From contig JAJTYR010000028.1 of assembly GCA_021463505.1 (NCBI GenBank), positions 1 through 43,086 of the forward strand: a stretch of DNA of 43,086 nt, in the 5' to 3' direction. This document shows, one piece after another, positions 10,829 through 19,941 of the stretch. The notes beneath the pieces were generated by a model that had not been told where the DNA came from, searched no databases, and saw only the letters and a list, made by a program, of their open reading frames with translations. Each line of letters begins with the position of its first letter. The first letter of the stretch is position 1. The position numbers and the translations under genes are program-made. Source of the DNA: Burkholderiaceae bacterium. Its GTDB lineage: Bacteria > Pseudomonadota > Gammaproteobacteria > Burkholderiales > Burkholderiaceae_E.

Positions 10829-12058
10829 ATGCCCGTGAATCTGCGCGTTCCGCAGCGCGCGGCGCTGCGCCCCGTGCCCGGGGTGGCGATCGGCACCGCG
10901 GCAGCCGGCATCCGCAAGGCCGACCGCCGCGACGTGCTCGTGCTGCAACTGCCGCCGGGTGCCACTGCTGCCGGCGTGTTCACGACCAACCGTTTCTGCG
11001 CGGCGCCGGTGCGCGTGTGTCGCGAGCATCTGGCGGCCGGTGCCGGGGAGATCCGTGCACTGGTGGTGAACACCGGCTGCGCGAACGCGGGCACCGGTAC
11101 GATCGGACTCGCCAATGCGCGCCGCAGCTGCGAGGAGGTCGCGCGGCGGCTCGGCTGTGCGCCCGCGCAGGTGCTGCCGTTCTCCACCGGCGTGATCCTC
11201 GAGCACCTGCCGATGGAGCGCCTGCTGGCCGGTATCGCCGTGGCGGTGGGCGGACTGGGTGCCAGCGACTGGCTCGATGCCGCCGAGGCCATCATGACCA
11301 CCGACACGGTGCCCAAGGGGGCTTCGCGCGAAGTCGACGTGGGCGGCGCACGCGTGGTCGTCACCGGCGTCGCCAAGGGGTCGGGGATGATTCGACCGGA
11401 CATGGCGACGATGCTCGGCTACATCGCCACCGATGCGGCGCTGCCGCAGCCGCTGCTCGCGCGCTGGGCGCGCAGGGTGGCCGACGCGAGCTTCAACCGG
11501 GTGACGGTGGACGGCGACACCTCGACGAACGACTCGCTGGTGCTGCTGGCCAGCGGCGCCAGCGGTGTCACGATCGCCGACGACGGGCAGCCGGGCGCGG
11601 CGGTGCTCGAGGCGGCGATTGCCGACGTCGCCCGGGAACTCGCGCAGGCGCTGGCGCGCGACGGCGAGGGCGCCACCAAGTTCATCACCATCGACGTGGA
11701 GCGCGCCGGCTCGGGTGCCGAGGCGGCAGCCGTCGCTTACGCGATCGCGCACTCGCCGCTGGTGAAGACCGCGTTCTTCGCGTCCGACCCCAACCTCGGG
11801 CGCATTCTCGCGGCGATCGGCTACGCCGGCATCGCCGATCTCGACGTCGATCGGGTCGATCTCTTTCTCGACGAAGTGCACGTGGCCACGCGCGGCGGGC
11901 GTCACCCCGGGTATCGCGAGGAAGACGGGCAGCGGGTCATGAAGCAGGACGAGATCCGCATCCGCGTGCTGCTCGACCGGGGCGAAGCGCGCACCACCGT
12001 CTGGACCTGCGACCTGTCGCACGACTACGTGTCGATCAACGCCGACTATCGATCCTGA
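10829..12058 (+). CDS. argJ: Bifunctional glutamate N-acetyltransferase / amino-acid N-acetyltransferase ArgJ
   Basis: Transfers the acetyl group from N-acetylornithine to glutamate in the cyclic arginine pathway, and may also make N-acetylglutamate from acetyl-CoA. The 409-aa product contains the self-cleavage region [17 protein letters not shown]: cleavage before the threonine of ATML frees the nucleophilic Thr of the beta chain. Other family segments are [29 protein letters not shown] and VDGDTSTND. The C-terminus ends INADYRS, as in homologues. ATG 10829 has AGGAGG at 10818-10823; the longer upstream open frame overlaps secA and is rejected. Confidence 0.97.
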   Translation: MPVNLRVPQRAALRPVPGVAIGTAAAGIRKADRRDVLVLQLPPGATAAGVFTTNRFCAAPVRVCREHLAAGAGEIRALVVNTGCANAGTGTIGLANARRSCEEVARRLGCAPAQVLPFSTGVILEHLPMERLLAGIAVAVGGLGASDWLDAAEAIMTTDTVPKGASREVDVGGARVVVTGVAKGSGMIRPDMATMLGYIATDAALPQPLLARWARRVADASFNRVTVDGDTSTNDSLVLLASGASGVTIADDGQPGAAVLEAAIADVARELAQALARDGEGATKFITIDVERAGSGAEAAAVAYAIAHSPLVKTAFFASDPNLGRILAAIGYAGIADLDVDRVDLFLDEVHVATRGGRHPGYREEDGQRVMKQDEIRIRVLLDRGEARTTVWTCDLSHDYVSINADYRS

Positions 12059-12083
12059 GGACAGGCACGCTGTCTGCCAGCCG

Positions 12084-13022
12084 ATGACCGACCCGAGCAA
12101 GCTGGAACACCTGGCCGATCGCGCCGAAGCGCTGCTTCGCCGCATCGAAGCGCTGCTGCCGGCGCCGCCGGCACCCGACTGGGGCGCAGCGCACGCGTTT
12201 CGCTGGCGCCGGCGCGCCACCGCCCTGGGTGTGCAGGCGGTGCTGCAACCGGTGCGCCACCTGTCGCCGATCCGGTTGTCCGACCTCGAGTGCATCGACG
12301 AACAGAAGCAGGCGATCGAGCGCAACACGCGGCAGTTCGTCGCCGGCCTGCCGGCCAACAACGTCCTGCTCACCGGCTCGCGCGGCACCGGCAAGTCCTC
12401 GCTGGTCAAGGCCTGCCTGAACGCCTGGGCTGCGCGCGGGTTGCGGCTGATCGAGGTCGACAAGGATGACCTGGTCGACCTGCCCGATATTGTCGAGCTG
12501 GTCGCAGACCGCCCCGAGCGCTTCGTCGTCTTCTGCGACGACCTGTCGTTCGAGGAGGGCGAACCCGGCTACAAGGCGCTGAAGGTGGCCCTCGACGGCT
12601 CGGTGGCCGCGCAGTCCGACAACCTGCTGATCTATGCCACCTCGAACCGGCGCCACCTGATGCCCGAATACATGCGCGAGAACCTCGACGCAAGGCATCA
12701 GGAGGACGGCGAGATCCACCCCGGCGAGACGGTCGAGGAGAAGATCTCGCTGTCCGAGCGCTTCGGACTGTGGGTGTCGTTCTACCCGTTTCGCCAGGAC
12801 GACTACCTGGTCATCGTTGCGCACTGGTTGGCGAGCTTCGGCTGCGACGCACCCGAAATCGAAGCGGCGCGCGCCGATGCGCTGCGTTTCGCGCTCGAGC
12901 GCGGTTCGCGATCCGGACGGGTGGCCTGGCAGTTCGCGAAAGACTGGGCGGGGCGTCGACGTTCGCGCGCCGCCGCGGGCACCCGCGCGAGCGCGCGCAA
13001 GGGCCGCTCGCCGCGGGTGTGA
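12084..13022 (+). CDS. DUF815 family AAA ATPase
   Basis: A predicted cytoplasmic P-loop ATPase of 312 aa. Walker A is LLTGSRGTGKSSLVK (about residues 94-108) and Walker B is FVVFCDDLSFE; YATSNRRHLMPEYM looks like the sensor-1 region. These match the DUF815 group of AAA proteins, whose role is not established. The C-terminal 30 residues are rich in Arg, Ala and Ser and end KGRSPRV, possibly a disordered nucleic-acid-binding tail. It starts 25 bases after argJ and its stop overlaps the next start (TGATG), so it is probably translated together with the Nudix-ThiE protein. Confidence 0.88.
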   Translation: MTDPSKLEHLADRAEALLRRIEALLPAPPAPDWGAAHAFRWRRRATALGVQAVLQPVRHLSPIRLSDLECIDEQKQAIERNTRQFVAGLPANNVLLTGSRGTGKSSLVKACLNAWAARGLRLIEVDKDDLVDLPDIVELVADRPERFVVFCDDLSFEEGEPGYKALKVALDGSVAAQSDNLLIYATSNRRHLMPEYMRENLDARHQEDGEIHPGETVEEKISLSERFGLWVSFYPFRQDDYLVIVAHWLASFGCDAPEIEAARADALRFALERGSRSGRVAWQFAKDWAGRRRSRAAAGTRASARKGRSPRV

Positions 13023-13969
13023 TGGGCGCGGCGTCGTCCGCGGCCGTCGACGTGGCGGTCGGCGTGCTGACGCGGGCCGACGGCGCGGTGCTGTTCGGGC
13101 AAAGGCCCGTCGGCAAGCCGTACGCCGGATGGTGGGAGTTTCCGGGTGGCAAGCTCGAGCCCGGCGAAAGCGTCGAACAGGCGCTGGTGCGCGAACTGCG
13201 CGAGGAACTCGGCATCGAGCTGCGTGATTCGTGGCCCTGGGTGGTGCGCGAATACGTCTACCCGCACGCGCACGTGCGGCTGCATTTCCGGCGGATCGTC
13301 GCGTGGACCGGCGCGCCGCGGGGGCGCGAGGGACAGGCACTGGCCTGGCGGCTGCCGGCGGCGATCGATCTTGCGCCGCTGTTGCCGGCGGCGATTCCGG
13401 TGATCGGCTGGCTGCGGCTGCCCGACCGCATCGGGATCAGTTGCGCACTCGAGCTGGGGGACGAGCGTTTCGTCGAGCGGCTCGATCGTGCGCTCGACGC
13501 CGGCCTGCGACTGGTGCAGTTGCGCGAACCCGGGATGGAGCCCGGGCGCTTCGATCGGCTGTTTCGCCGCGTACGCGAGCGGTGTGCGCGCCATGGTGCG
13601 CGTCTGCTGGTCAACAGCGGCCACTCTGCTTCCTACTGGGACGCCTGCGACGGTGTGCATCTAAAGAGTAGTGAGCTTGGTTCGATCGTCTCCAGGCCGA
13701 GACTGCCGATCGTCGGCGCATCCTGTCACGATGCCGCCGAACTCGGGCGGGCCGGTGAACTCGCAGTCGATTTCGCGTTGCTCGGGCCGGTACGGGCAAC
13801 ACGGTCGCATCCGGGCGCTGCGGGGCTCGGCTGGCCGGCGTTCGAGCGCCTGGCGATCGACGCGCGGGTACCGGTCTTCGCGCTGGGTGGACTGGATGAC
13901 GGTGATTCGATCCGTGCCGCGCGTGCCGGCGCGCACGGACTGGGCATGATGCGCGCGATCTGGCGCTGA
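13022..13969 (+). CDS. Nudix hydrolase fused to a ThiE/TenI-like domain
   Basis: 315-aa two-domain protein. Residues about 1-130 are a MutT-like Nudix hydrolase with a complete Nudix box (G-KLEPG-E-SVEQALV-RELREELGI) and upstream QRPVGKPYAGWWEFPGGK, as in 8-oxo-dGTP diphosphatases. Residues about 138-315 form a TIM-barrel domain resembling thiamine phosphate synthase (LRLVQLREP, CDGVHLKSSEL, VGASCHDAAEL, FALLGPVRATRSHPG, PVFALGGLDD). The usual QLR-x-K lysine of ThiE is missing here (QLREP), so the second domain may not make thiamine phosphate. Such fusions occur next to the DUF815 ATPase gene in other proteobacteria. The ATG at 13022 overlaps the preceding stop. Confidence 0.9.
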   Translation: MGAASSAAVDVAVGVLTRADGAVLFGQRPVGKPYAGWWEFPGGKLEPGESVEQALVRELREELGIELRDSWPWVVREYVYPHAHVRLHFRRIVAWTGAPRGREGQALAWRLPAAIDLAPLLPAAIPVIGWLRLPDRIGISCALELGDERFVERLDRALDAGLRLVQLREPGMEPGRFDRLFRRVRERCARHGARLLVNSGHSASYWDACDGVHLKSSELGSIVSRPRLPIVGASCHDAAELGRAGELAVDFALLGPVRATRSHPGAAGLGWPAFERLAIDARVPVFALGGLDDGDSIRAARAGAHGLGMMRAIWR

Positions 13970-13987
13970 GCGTCGCGGCTCAGCCGC

Positions 13988-14215
13988 TCAGCCGCCGGGC
14001 CGGGGGTCGTCGGGGGCGGGCCCACCGGACCCGCTCCAGTCGTCGGCGCCGTCGCTGCGCGCATCGCCGGCGATCCGGTAGCGCTCGGCCGCCCATGCCC
14101 CGAGGTCCACCGTCTTGCAGCGTTCGCAGCAGAAGGGCCGCCAGCGGTTCGTCGCGTCGAACGGCGCCTTGCGCCCGCAGGTGGGGCAATCGACCGAGAC
14201 GATGCGTGACGTCAT
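13988..14215 (-). CDS. yacG: DNA gyrase inhibitor YacG
   Basis: Small zinc protein that binds GyrB and inhibits gyrase. The 75-aa product begins MTSRIVSVDCPTCGRKAPF and has the four zinc cysteines as CPTC and FCCERC, then KTVDLGAWAAERYRI, the family signature. The rest is a Gly/Pro/Asp-rich tail (about residues 52-75). ATG complement at 14213-14215 matches homologues; the longer start eight codons upstream (14239) overlaps zapD and is not used. It lies 11 bases downstream of zapD, the usual yacG-zapD-coaE-pilD order. Confidence 0.93.
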   Translation of the reverse strand: MTSRIVSVDCPTCGRKAPFDATNRWRPFCCERCKTVDLGAWAAERYRIAGDARSDGADDWSGSGGPAPDDPRPGG

Positions 14216-14226
14216 GCCAGTGCAAC

Positions 14227-15000
14227 TCAAAGGTTGCACAGTGTCAGTTCGAAATCGACACTACCGTCGAAGGGCCGCGGACGCAGATCGCCGTCCTGGC
14301 TGGTGAAGCGGATCCACAGCAGGTACTTGTTGGCGCTGATCTCGGGGATCGCTCCGGCGGCAGGGTCGAGCCTGACTTGCACCATCTGGAAACTCTTGCC
14401 GCCCAGCGGCTGCTGGAAACTGCCTTGCTGGGCGCGCAGTGTCGAGCGCTGCGCGCTCTCGCGCAGCAACTTGAGCACGATCGCGAGGCTTTCGTACAGC
14501 GGCCTGAACGGCGCCGCCCAGGTGGCGATGTCGCGCTGGCGCGCCTCGTGGTGTCGATGCTGCCAGGCGTAGTACGACGGCAGGTCGAATTCGCTGGCGC
14601 CGCCGGCGATGATCGTGCGGCTGCGGATGCTCATCAGCCATTCGTTGTCGCGCAGGTGCTGCCCGCTCTTGCCAGTGATCGCGCCGAGTTCGCGTGCTGC
14701 CTCGTCGATCTCCCCGAGGATGCGCTCGAGCGCCGGCGCCGAGACTTCCGGGTTGTTGCGGAACGTCATCAGCGTCTGGCGTTGCCGCTCGAGTTCCTGG
14801 AGCAGGTCGGACTTCAGGTCGGCGCGTCCGGCGACCTCGAGGATCTCGAACAACGTGACGAGCGCGACGTGGTGGTCGAGCGCGTGTTCCCGGGCAGCGA
14901 AGAATTCGAGGCGCTCGAACAGGTCTTCCAGCCGCAGCAGCGTCCGGACGCGTTCGTTCAGCGGGTACTCGTACAGGATCAAGGTAGCGTCCTGGGCCAC
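14227..15000 (-). CDS. zapD: Cell division protein ZapD
   Basis: Cytoplasmic protein that bundles FtsZ filaments through the FtsZ C-terminal tail. The 257-aa product (E. coli 247) begins with the family hallmark [20 protein letters not shown] and later has [11 protein letters not shown] and a C-terminal beta-rich part with KYLLWIRF. I chose GTG (complement of 14998-15000), five codons before this homology; ATG further upstream would add a basic, low-complexity tail. No Shine-Dalgarno sequence is evident for either. Its target FtsZ is encoded about 10 kb away in this window. Confidence 0.9.
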   Translation of the reverse strand: MAQDATLILYEYPLNERVRTLLRLEDLFERLEFFAAREHALDHHVALVTLFEILEVAGRADLKSDLLQELERQRQTLMTFRNNPEVSAPALERILGEIDEAARELGAITGKSGQHLRDNEWLMSIRSRTIIAGGASEFDLPSYYAWQHRHHEARQRDIATWAAPFRPLYESLAIVLKLLRESAQRSTLRAQQGSFQQPLGGKSFQMVQVRLDPAAGAIPEISANKYLLWIRFTSQDGDLRPRPFDGSVDFELTLCNL

Positions 15001-15118
15001 GGTCGGGGTTCGCCGCGGCGGTGCTGCGCGAGCGCGACCGCGCGAACAACGCGCTTCGCGCACGAAGACGCATGAATTCTGGCGCAAAGCCATTCGCTTG
15101 ACAAACCGCGCGCAGCCT

Positions 15119-15802
15119 TCAGGACGATTCGCATCGGTCTGCTTGTGCATAGCGCCGGTGCAGCGCCTCGACCTGTGCGTCGAGCGCATCGGCGGCGCCG
15201 CCGTTGTCGATCACGTCGTCGGCGGCGGCCAGTCGCTGTGCGCGGCTGGCCTGGGCGCCGAGAATCGTGGCGACGCGCTCGCGACTCAGGCCGTTGCGGC
15301 GCATGACCCGTTCGATCTGCACCCCGGTCGGGCAATCGACGACGAGGACGCGATCGACGTCGCCGGCACGACCGCCGGACTCCACGAGCAGCGGCACGAC
15401 CAGCATCGCGTACGCACCTTCCGCGGCTGCGAGGCGGCGCTGCGACTCGGCGCGGATCATCGGGTGCAGGATCGCTTCGAGTCGCTGGCGCGCTGCGGGA
15501 TCGTCGAAGACCCGTTCGCGCATCGCATCGCGATCGAGCGCACCGTCGGCGCGAATCACGCCGTCGCCGAACTCCGCGCGGATCGCGTCGATCGCAGCGC
15601 TGCCTGGCGCGGTCAGTTCGTGGGCAATCGCGTCGGTGTCGACGATCGCCGCGCCGCGCGCGGCGAACAGATCGGCCACCGTGCTCTTGCCGCTGCCGAT
15701 GCCGCCGGTCAGCCCGACCACGAGGCGGCGCGGGCGCGCTGCGGGGACTCGCGCGGACGACGCGCCGGGCGTCGAAGGACGGTGCGAAGGACCGTGGCTC
15801 AT
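15119..15802 (-). CDS. coaE: Dephospho-CoA kinase
   Basis: Phosphorylates the 3'-hydroxyl of dephospho-CoA, the last step of coenzyme A synthesis, in the cytoplasm. The 227-aa product has the P-loop [12 protein letters not shown] at residues 30-41, then [14 protein letters not shown] (substrate aspartates), ILHPMIRAE and VPLLVESG. Residues 1-25 (many Pro, Ser and Arg) go beyond the family N-terminus, so translation may start later at a GTG; ATG at 15800-15802 (complement) is the first plausible start. It sits between pilD and zapD on the minus strand. Confidence 0.93.
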   Translation of the reverse strand: MSHGPSHRPSTPGASSARVPAARPRRLVVGLTGGIGSGKSTVADLFAARGAAIVDTDAIAHELTAPGSAAIDAIRAEFGDGVIRADGALDRDAMRERVFDDPAARQRLEAILHPMIRAESQRRLAAAEGAYAMLVVPLLVESGGRAGDVDRVLVVDCPTGVQIERVMRRNGLSRERVATILGAQASRAQRLAAADDVIDNGGAADALDAQVEALHRRYAQADRCESS

Positions 15803-15855
15803 CGTACGAGTCTAACAGCGGCCTCGCACGACCACGGCTGGCGATGCGCGCGGCG

Positions 15856-16707
15856 TCAGCCGACGGCGAACAGCCTGCCCAGCGGCTCGCGCAAGTACAG
15901 CGCAAGCAGCCCGGCACCGGCCAGGTAGGGCCCGAAAGGGATCGGTACTTCGCGGCCGCGGCGCGCGACGACGATCAGCGTGATGCCCGCGGCCGCGCCG
16001 ACCGCCGAGGCGAGCAGGATCACCGCTGGCAGCGCGCTCCAGCCGAACCAGGCGCCGAGCGCGGCCAGCAGCTTGAAGTCACCGTAGCCCATGCCCTCCT
16101 TGCCGGTGGCCAGCTTGAACAGCCAGTAGACCGACCACAGGCTCAGGTAGCCCGCCATCGCGCCGATCACGGCCGCCGGCAGTGGCGCGAACACCCCCCA
16201 GAGATTGAACAGCAGGCCCAGCCACAGCAGCGGCAGGGTCATGTTGTCGGGCAGCAGGTGCGTGTCGAGATCGATGAAGGTCAGCGCCACCAGGAACGCA
16301 CCGAGGATCACCGCCCCGAACCCCGCCGCGGTGGCGCCGAAGTGCCAGATCGCCGCGGCGCTCAGCACCCCGGTGGCCAGTTCGACGACCGGGTAGCGCG
16401 CCGGGATCGACGTACCGCAGGCGGTGCACCTGCCGCGCTGGACGAGCCAGCTGAGCAGCGGGATGTTCTCGAGCGCGCCGAGCTGGTGCGCGCATGCGGG
16501 GCAGCGCGAACGCGGCACGAGCAGGTCGAAGCGCTCGGCTGGCGGTGCCGGTTCGCCGCGCAACTCGGCAGCTTCGGCGGCCCAGGCGCGCTCCATCATC
16601 CGCGGCAGGCGGTGGATCACCACGTTCAGGAAGCTGCCGACCACCAGGCCCAGGACGGCCGCCGCGGTCACCGCGAGCGGCGTCGATTGCTGCAGCAGTT
16701 CGATCAT
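15856..16707 (-). CDS. pilD: Type IV prepilin peptidase / methyltransferase PilD
   Basis: Inner-membrane aspartyl protease that cleaves the prepilin leader and N-methylates the new N-terminus; may also serve type II secretion pseudopilins. The 283-aa product has about seven to eight membrane segments, the cytoplasmic zinc module CPAC ... CTAC (about residues 69-99) and both catalytic aspartates in FIDLDTHLLPD and GYGDFKLLAALG. GSFLNVVIHRLP is the conserved N-terminal motif. It is downstream of pilB and pilC in one transcription direction, the usual pilBCD core. Confidence 0.96.
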   Translation of the reverse strand: MIELLQQSTPLAVTAAAVLGLVVGSFLNVVIHRLPRMMERAWAAEAAELRGEPAPPAERFDLLVPRSRCPACAHQLGALENIPLLSWLVQRGRCTACGTSIPARYPVVELATGVLSAAAIWHFGATAAGFGAVILGAFLVALTFIDLDTHLLPDNMTLPLLWLGLLFNLWGVFAPLPAAVIGAMAGYLSLWSVYWLFKLATGKEGMGYGDFKLLAALGAWFGWSALPAVILLASAVGAAAGITLIVVARRGREVPIPFGPYLAGAGLLALYLREPLGRLFAVG

Positions 16708-16748
16708 GGCGCGAGCTTAGCAGTCCGGCAGCGCGGACGGGCGTGTCG

Positions 16749-17993
16749 TCACACCACCTGGCCCAGCTTGAAGATCGGCAGGTACATCGCGATCACCAGG
16801 CCGCCGATCAGCGTGCCGAGCACCACCATGATCATCGGCTCGAGCAGGCTCGACAGGCTCTCGACCGCGTCGTCGACTTCGCGCTCGAAGATGTCCGCCG
16901 CCTTCGAGAGCATCGAATCGAGCGAACCCGACTCCTCGCCGATCGACGACATCTGCAGCACCATGTTCGGGAACACCTGCGAGTTCTGCATCGCGACGGT
17001 CAGGCTGGTGCCGGTGGACACCTCCTGCTGGATCTTCTTCGTGGCCGTCAGGTAGACGTGATTGCCCGAGGCCCCACCCACCGAATCGAGCGCCTCGACC
17101 AGCGGCACGCCGGCGGCGAACATCGTCGACAGGGTGCGCAGCCAGCGCGCGATGGTTCCCTTCTCGACGACCGGGCCGAAAACCGGCAGCTTCAGCAGCA
17201 GCCGGTCCATCGCCATCTGCACCTTCGGCGAGCGCCGCCACGACTGGATCAGGAAGTACAGGCCGCCGCCGATGCCGCCGAAGACCAGGTACCAGTACTC
17301 GACGAAGAAGTCCGACATCGCGATGACCATCAGCGTCGGGGCGGGCAGGTCGGCGCCGAAGTTCGAAAACACCTCCTTGAACGCCGGCACGACGAACAGC
17401 ATGATCACGGCCACGACGATGAATGCCACCACCAGCACCGCCGCGGGATAGAACAGGGCCGACTTGATCTTGCCCTTGATGGCCAGCATCTTCTCCTTGT
17501 AGCTCGCGAGCCGGTCGAGCAGGTCGTCGAGAATGCCCGCCTGTTCACCGGCGCCCACCAGGTTGCAGAACAGCGAGTCGAAGTACAGCGGGTACTTGCG
17601 GAATGCCTGCGACAGCGAGGTGCCGGTCTCCACGTCGCCGCGGATGTCGGTGAACAGCTTCGACACCGACGCGTTGTTCGTGCCGCGCGCCACGATGTCG
17701 AACGACTGCAGCAGCGGCACCCCGGCCTTCATCATCGTTGCCAGCTGGCGCGTGAACAGCGTGATGTCCTTCTCGCCGATCCTGCGACCCTTCTTGTAGC
17801 GCCGTTTGGTCACTTTCGTGACCGCGATTCCCTGGCGGCGCAGCGAGGTCTGCACGACCGTGGGTCCGCTCGCGCGCACCTCGCCGCGTACCACCTTGCC
17901 GGTACGGTCGCGTCCCTCCCACGCGTAGGTGTGTTCGCGCGGCGCGCGCGGGCGGGGAGTGGGCAACGCCCGGGTGGTAGCGGTGATGGCCAT
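16749..17993 (-). CDS. pilC: Type IV pilus inner-membrane platform protein PilC
   Basis: Inner-membrane platform that couples PilB to pilin assembly. The 414-aa product has two tandem T2SSF domains (about residues 75-198 and 278-400), each with a cytoplasmic helical bundle ending in a membrane segment, including FVVAVIMLFVVPAF and MVVLGTLIGGLVIAMYLPIF. DITLFTRQLATMMKAGVPLLQS and ARWLRTLSTMFAAGVPLVEAL are the two repeat starts. The N-terminal 20 residues are Pro/Arg-rich. It begins 46 bases after the pilB stop. Confidence 0.96.
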   Translation of the reverse strand: MAITATTRALPTPRPRAPREHTYAWEGRDRTGKVVRGEVRASGPTVVQTSLRRQGIAVTKVTKRRYKKGRRIGEKDITLFTRQLATMMKAGVPLLQSFDIVARGTNNASVSKLFTDIRGDVETGTSLSQAFRKYPLYFDSLFCNLVGAGEQAGILDDLLDRLASYKEKMLAIKGKIKSALFYPAAVLVVAFIVVAVIMLFVVPAFKEVFSNFGADLPAPTLMVIAMSDFFVEYWYLVFGGIGGGLYFLIQSWRRSPKVQMAMDRLLLKLPVFGPVVEKGTIARWLRTLSTMFAAGVPLVEALDSVGGASGNHVYLTATKKIQQEVSTGTSLTVAMQNSQVFPNMVLQMSSIGEESGSLDSMLSKAADIFEREVDDAVESLSSLLEPMIMVVLGTLIGGLVIAMYLPIFKLGQVV

Positions 17994-18039
17994 GGCTGTC
18001 TGCCTTTCGATGTCGCTGAATGCGCCGTCCCGATGCCGG

Positions 18040-19764
18040 TCACTCGTTGGTGACGCCCAGCACCTCTTCGATGCTGGTTGCTCCCTGCATCGCCTTCACC
18101 AGGCCCGAGCGCCGCAGGTCGCGCACGCCCTCGATCTGGGCCTGGCTGGCGATCTGCAGCGCGTTGCCGCCGGCGAGGATGATCTTCTGCGTCTCCTCCG
18201 AGACCGGCATCACCTGGTAGATGCCGACGCGGCCCTTGTAGCCCGAGCCGTTGCAGCGCTCGCAGCCCACCGGCCGGTACGGCGTCCACGAGCCGTCGAG
18301 GTCCGATTCGAGGAAGCCGACCTTCAGGAGCGCGGCCTCGTCGAGTTCGAGCGGCTGCCTGCAGTTGCACAGCCGGCGTGCCAGCCGCTGCGCGGTGATC
18401 AGGATCACCGACGAAGCGATGTTGAACGGCGCCACGCCCATGTTGGCCAGGCGCGTCAGTGTCGTCGGCGCGTCGTTGGTGTGCAGCGTCGACAGCACCA
18501 TGTGCCCGGTCTGCGCCGCCTTGATCGAGATGTCGGCGGTCTCCAGGTCGCGGATCTCGCCGACCATGATCACGTCCGGGTCCTGCCGCAGGAACGACCT
18601 CAGCGCCGCCGAGAACGTCAGGCCTGCCTTTTCGTTCACGTTCACCTGGTTGATGCCGGGGAGGTTGATCTCGGCAGGATCCTCGGCGGTCGAGATGTTC
18701 ACGCCCGGCTCGTTCAGGATGTTCAGGCAGGTGTACAGCGAGACGGTCTTTCCCGATCCGGTCGGACCCGTGACCAGGATCATCCCGTAGGGCCGGTGGA
18801 TCGCGTCGAGCAGCAGCTGCTTCTGGTCGGGCTCGTAGCCGAGCGCGTCGATGCCGAGCCGTGCGGACGACGGATCGAGGATCCGCATGACGATCTTCTC
18901 GCCGAACAGCGTGGGCAGCGTCGAGACGCGGAAGTCGATGGCGCGGTGGCTCGACAGCACGATCTTCATGCGCCCGTCCTGCGGCACCCGCTTCTCGGAA
19001 ATGTCCAGCCGCGAGATCACCTTGATCCGGGAAGCCAGTTTTTCCTTGATCGCCAGCGGTGGCTGGGCGATCTCGCGAAGCTCGCCGTCCACGCGGAAGC
19101 GGATCCGGTAGAACTTCTCGTAGGGTTCGAGGTGCACGTCCGATGCGCCGGACTGGATCGCGTCGATCAGGATCTTCTGCAGGAAGCGCACGACGGGCGC
19201 GTCGTCGACTTCGCTGGTGTCGGGTTGCGCGGTCGCGTCCTCGACAGCGACGTCGAAGTCGAACGACTCGTCGGTCAGGTCGCCGAGCTGCTCGCCGGCG
19301 CTCTGGCCGAGCTTCTCGACCAGCTTCACCAGCTTGTCGTGCTCGACGATGATCGCGTCGACGTTCGCCTGGGCCGAGAAGCGGATCCGGTCGAGCAGCT
19401 TCTGGTCGGTTGGATCCGACAGCGCCACCGACAGGCGCCCGCCGCGCTTGCCCAGCGCCACGACGCGCACCTCGGTGGCGAGTTTGCGGTCGAGCGCGTC
19501 GTGCGCAAGCGCGCCGACGTCGACGGCCGCGAGGTCGAGCAGCGGGTGACCGAACACCTCGGCGGCGAACTTCGCCAGCTGGCGCGCGGGCATGTGTCCG
19601 CCACCGACCAGTTCGTCGACGAACGCGATGCCACCGGCCTGCGCCTTGCGCTGGATTGCCGCTGCCTGGTCGGGCCGCAACATCTGGTGCTGGACGAGCG
19701 CGCGGCCGAGCCCTGCGAGCGAGGCCGGCTCGCCGGCGCGGTGCGCTGGTTGTGCTGCTGCCAT
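18040..19764 (-). CDS. pilB: Type IV pilus assembly ATPase PilB
   Basis: Hexameric cytoplasmic ATPase powering pilus extension. With start at 19764 the product is 574 aa, close to the 566 aa of the Pseudomonas protein. It contains the N-terminal MshEN-type domain, then Walker A GPTGSGKT (Lys339), the Asp box and DPDVIMVGEIRDLETA (Walker B), the His box GHMVLSTLHTNDAP, and the zinc tetracysteine pair RRLCNC ... GCERC. ATG at 19827 would add 21 polar residues (TRTKPQTQKNSPDN); I prefer 19764 on length and homology. pilC and pilD follow. Confidence 0.95.
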   Translation of the reverse strand: MAAAQPAHRAGEPASLAGLGRALVQHQMLRPDQAAAIQRKAQAGGIAFVDELVGGGHMPARQLAKFAAEVFGHPLLDLAAVDVGALAHDALDRKLATEVRVVALGKRGGRLSVALSDPTDQKLLDRIRFSAQANVDAIIVEHDKLVKLVEKLGQSAGEQLGDLTDESFDFDVAVEDATAQPDTSEVDDAPVVRFLQKILIDAIQSGASDVHLEPYEKFYRIRFRVDGELREIAQPPLAIKEKLASRIKVISRLDISEKRVPQDGRMKIVLSSHRAIDFRVSTLPTLFGEKIVMRILDPSSARLGIDALGYEPDQKQLLLDAIHRPYGMILVTGPTGSGKTVSLYTCLNILNEPGVNISTAEDPAEINLPGINQVNVNEKAGLTFSAALRSFLRQDPDVIMVGEIRDLETADISIKAAQTGHMVLSTLHTNDAPTTLTRLANMGVAPFNIASSVILITAQRLARRLCNCRQPLELDEAALLKVGFLESDLDGSWTPYRPVGCERCNGSGYKGRVGIYQVMPVSEETQKIILAGGNALQIASQAQIEGVRDLRRSGLVKAMQGATSIEEVLGVTNE

Positions 19765-19941
19765 CTGACCTGCCTGGTGCCGGTTGTCTGGGGAGTTCTT
19801 CTGGGTCTGGGGCTTCGTCCGCGTCATGATGCCTGCCCGGCGGTGGCGCGCGCGACGGCCGGATCGCGGCTGCAGGACGAGCGGCGGCACGGACGCCGAC
19901 GAACGGTGGCGCCGGCGGCCAACGCGCGACACCGTGCCCCG

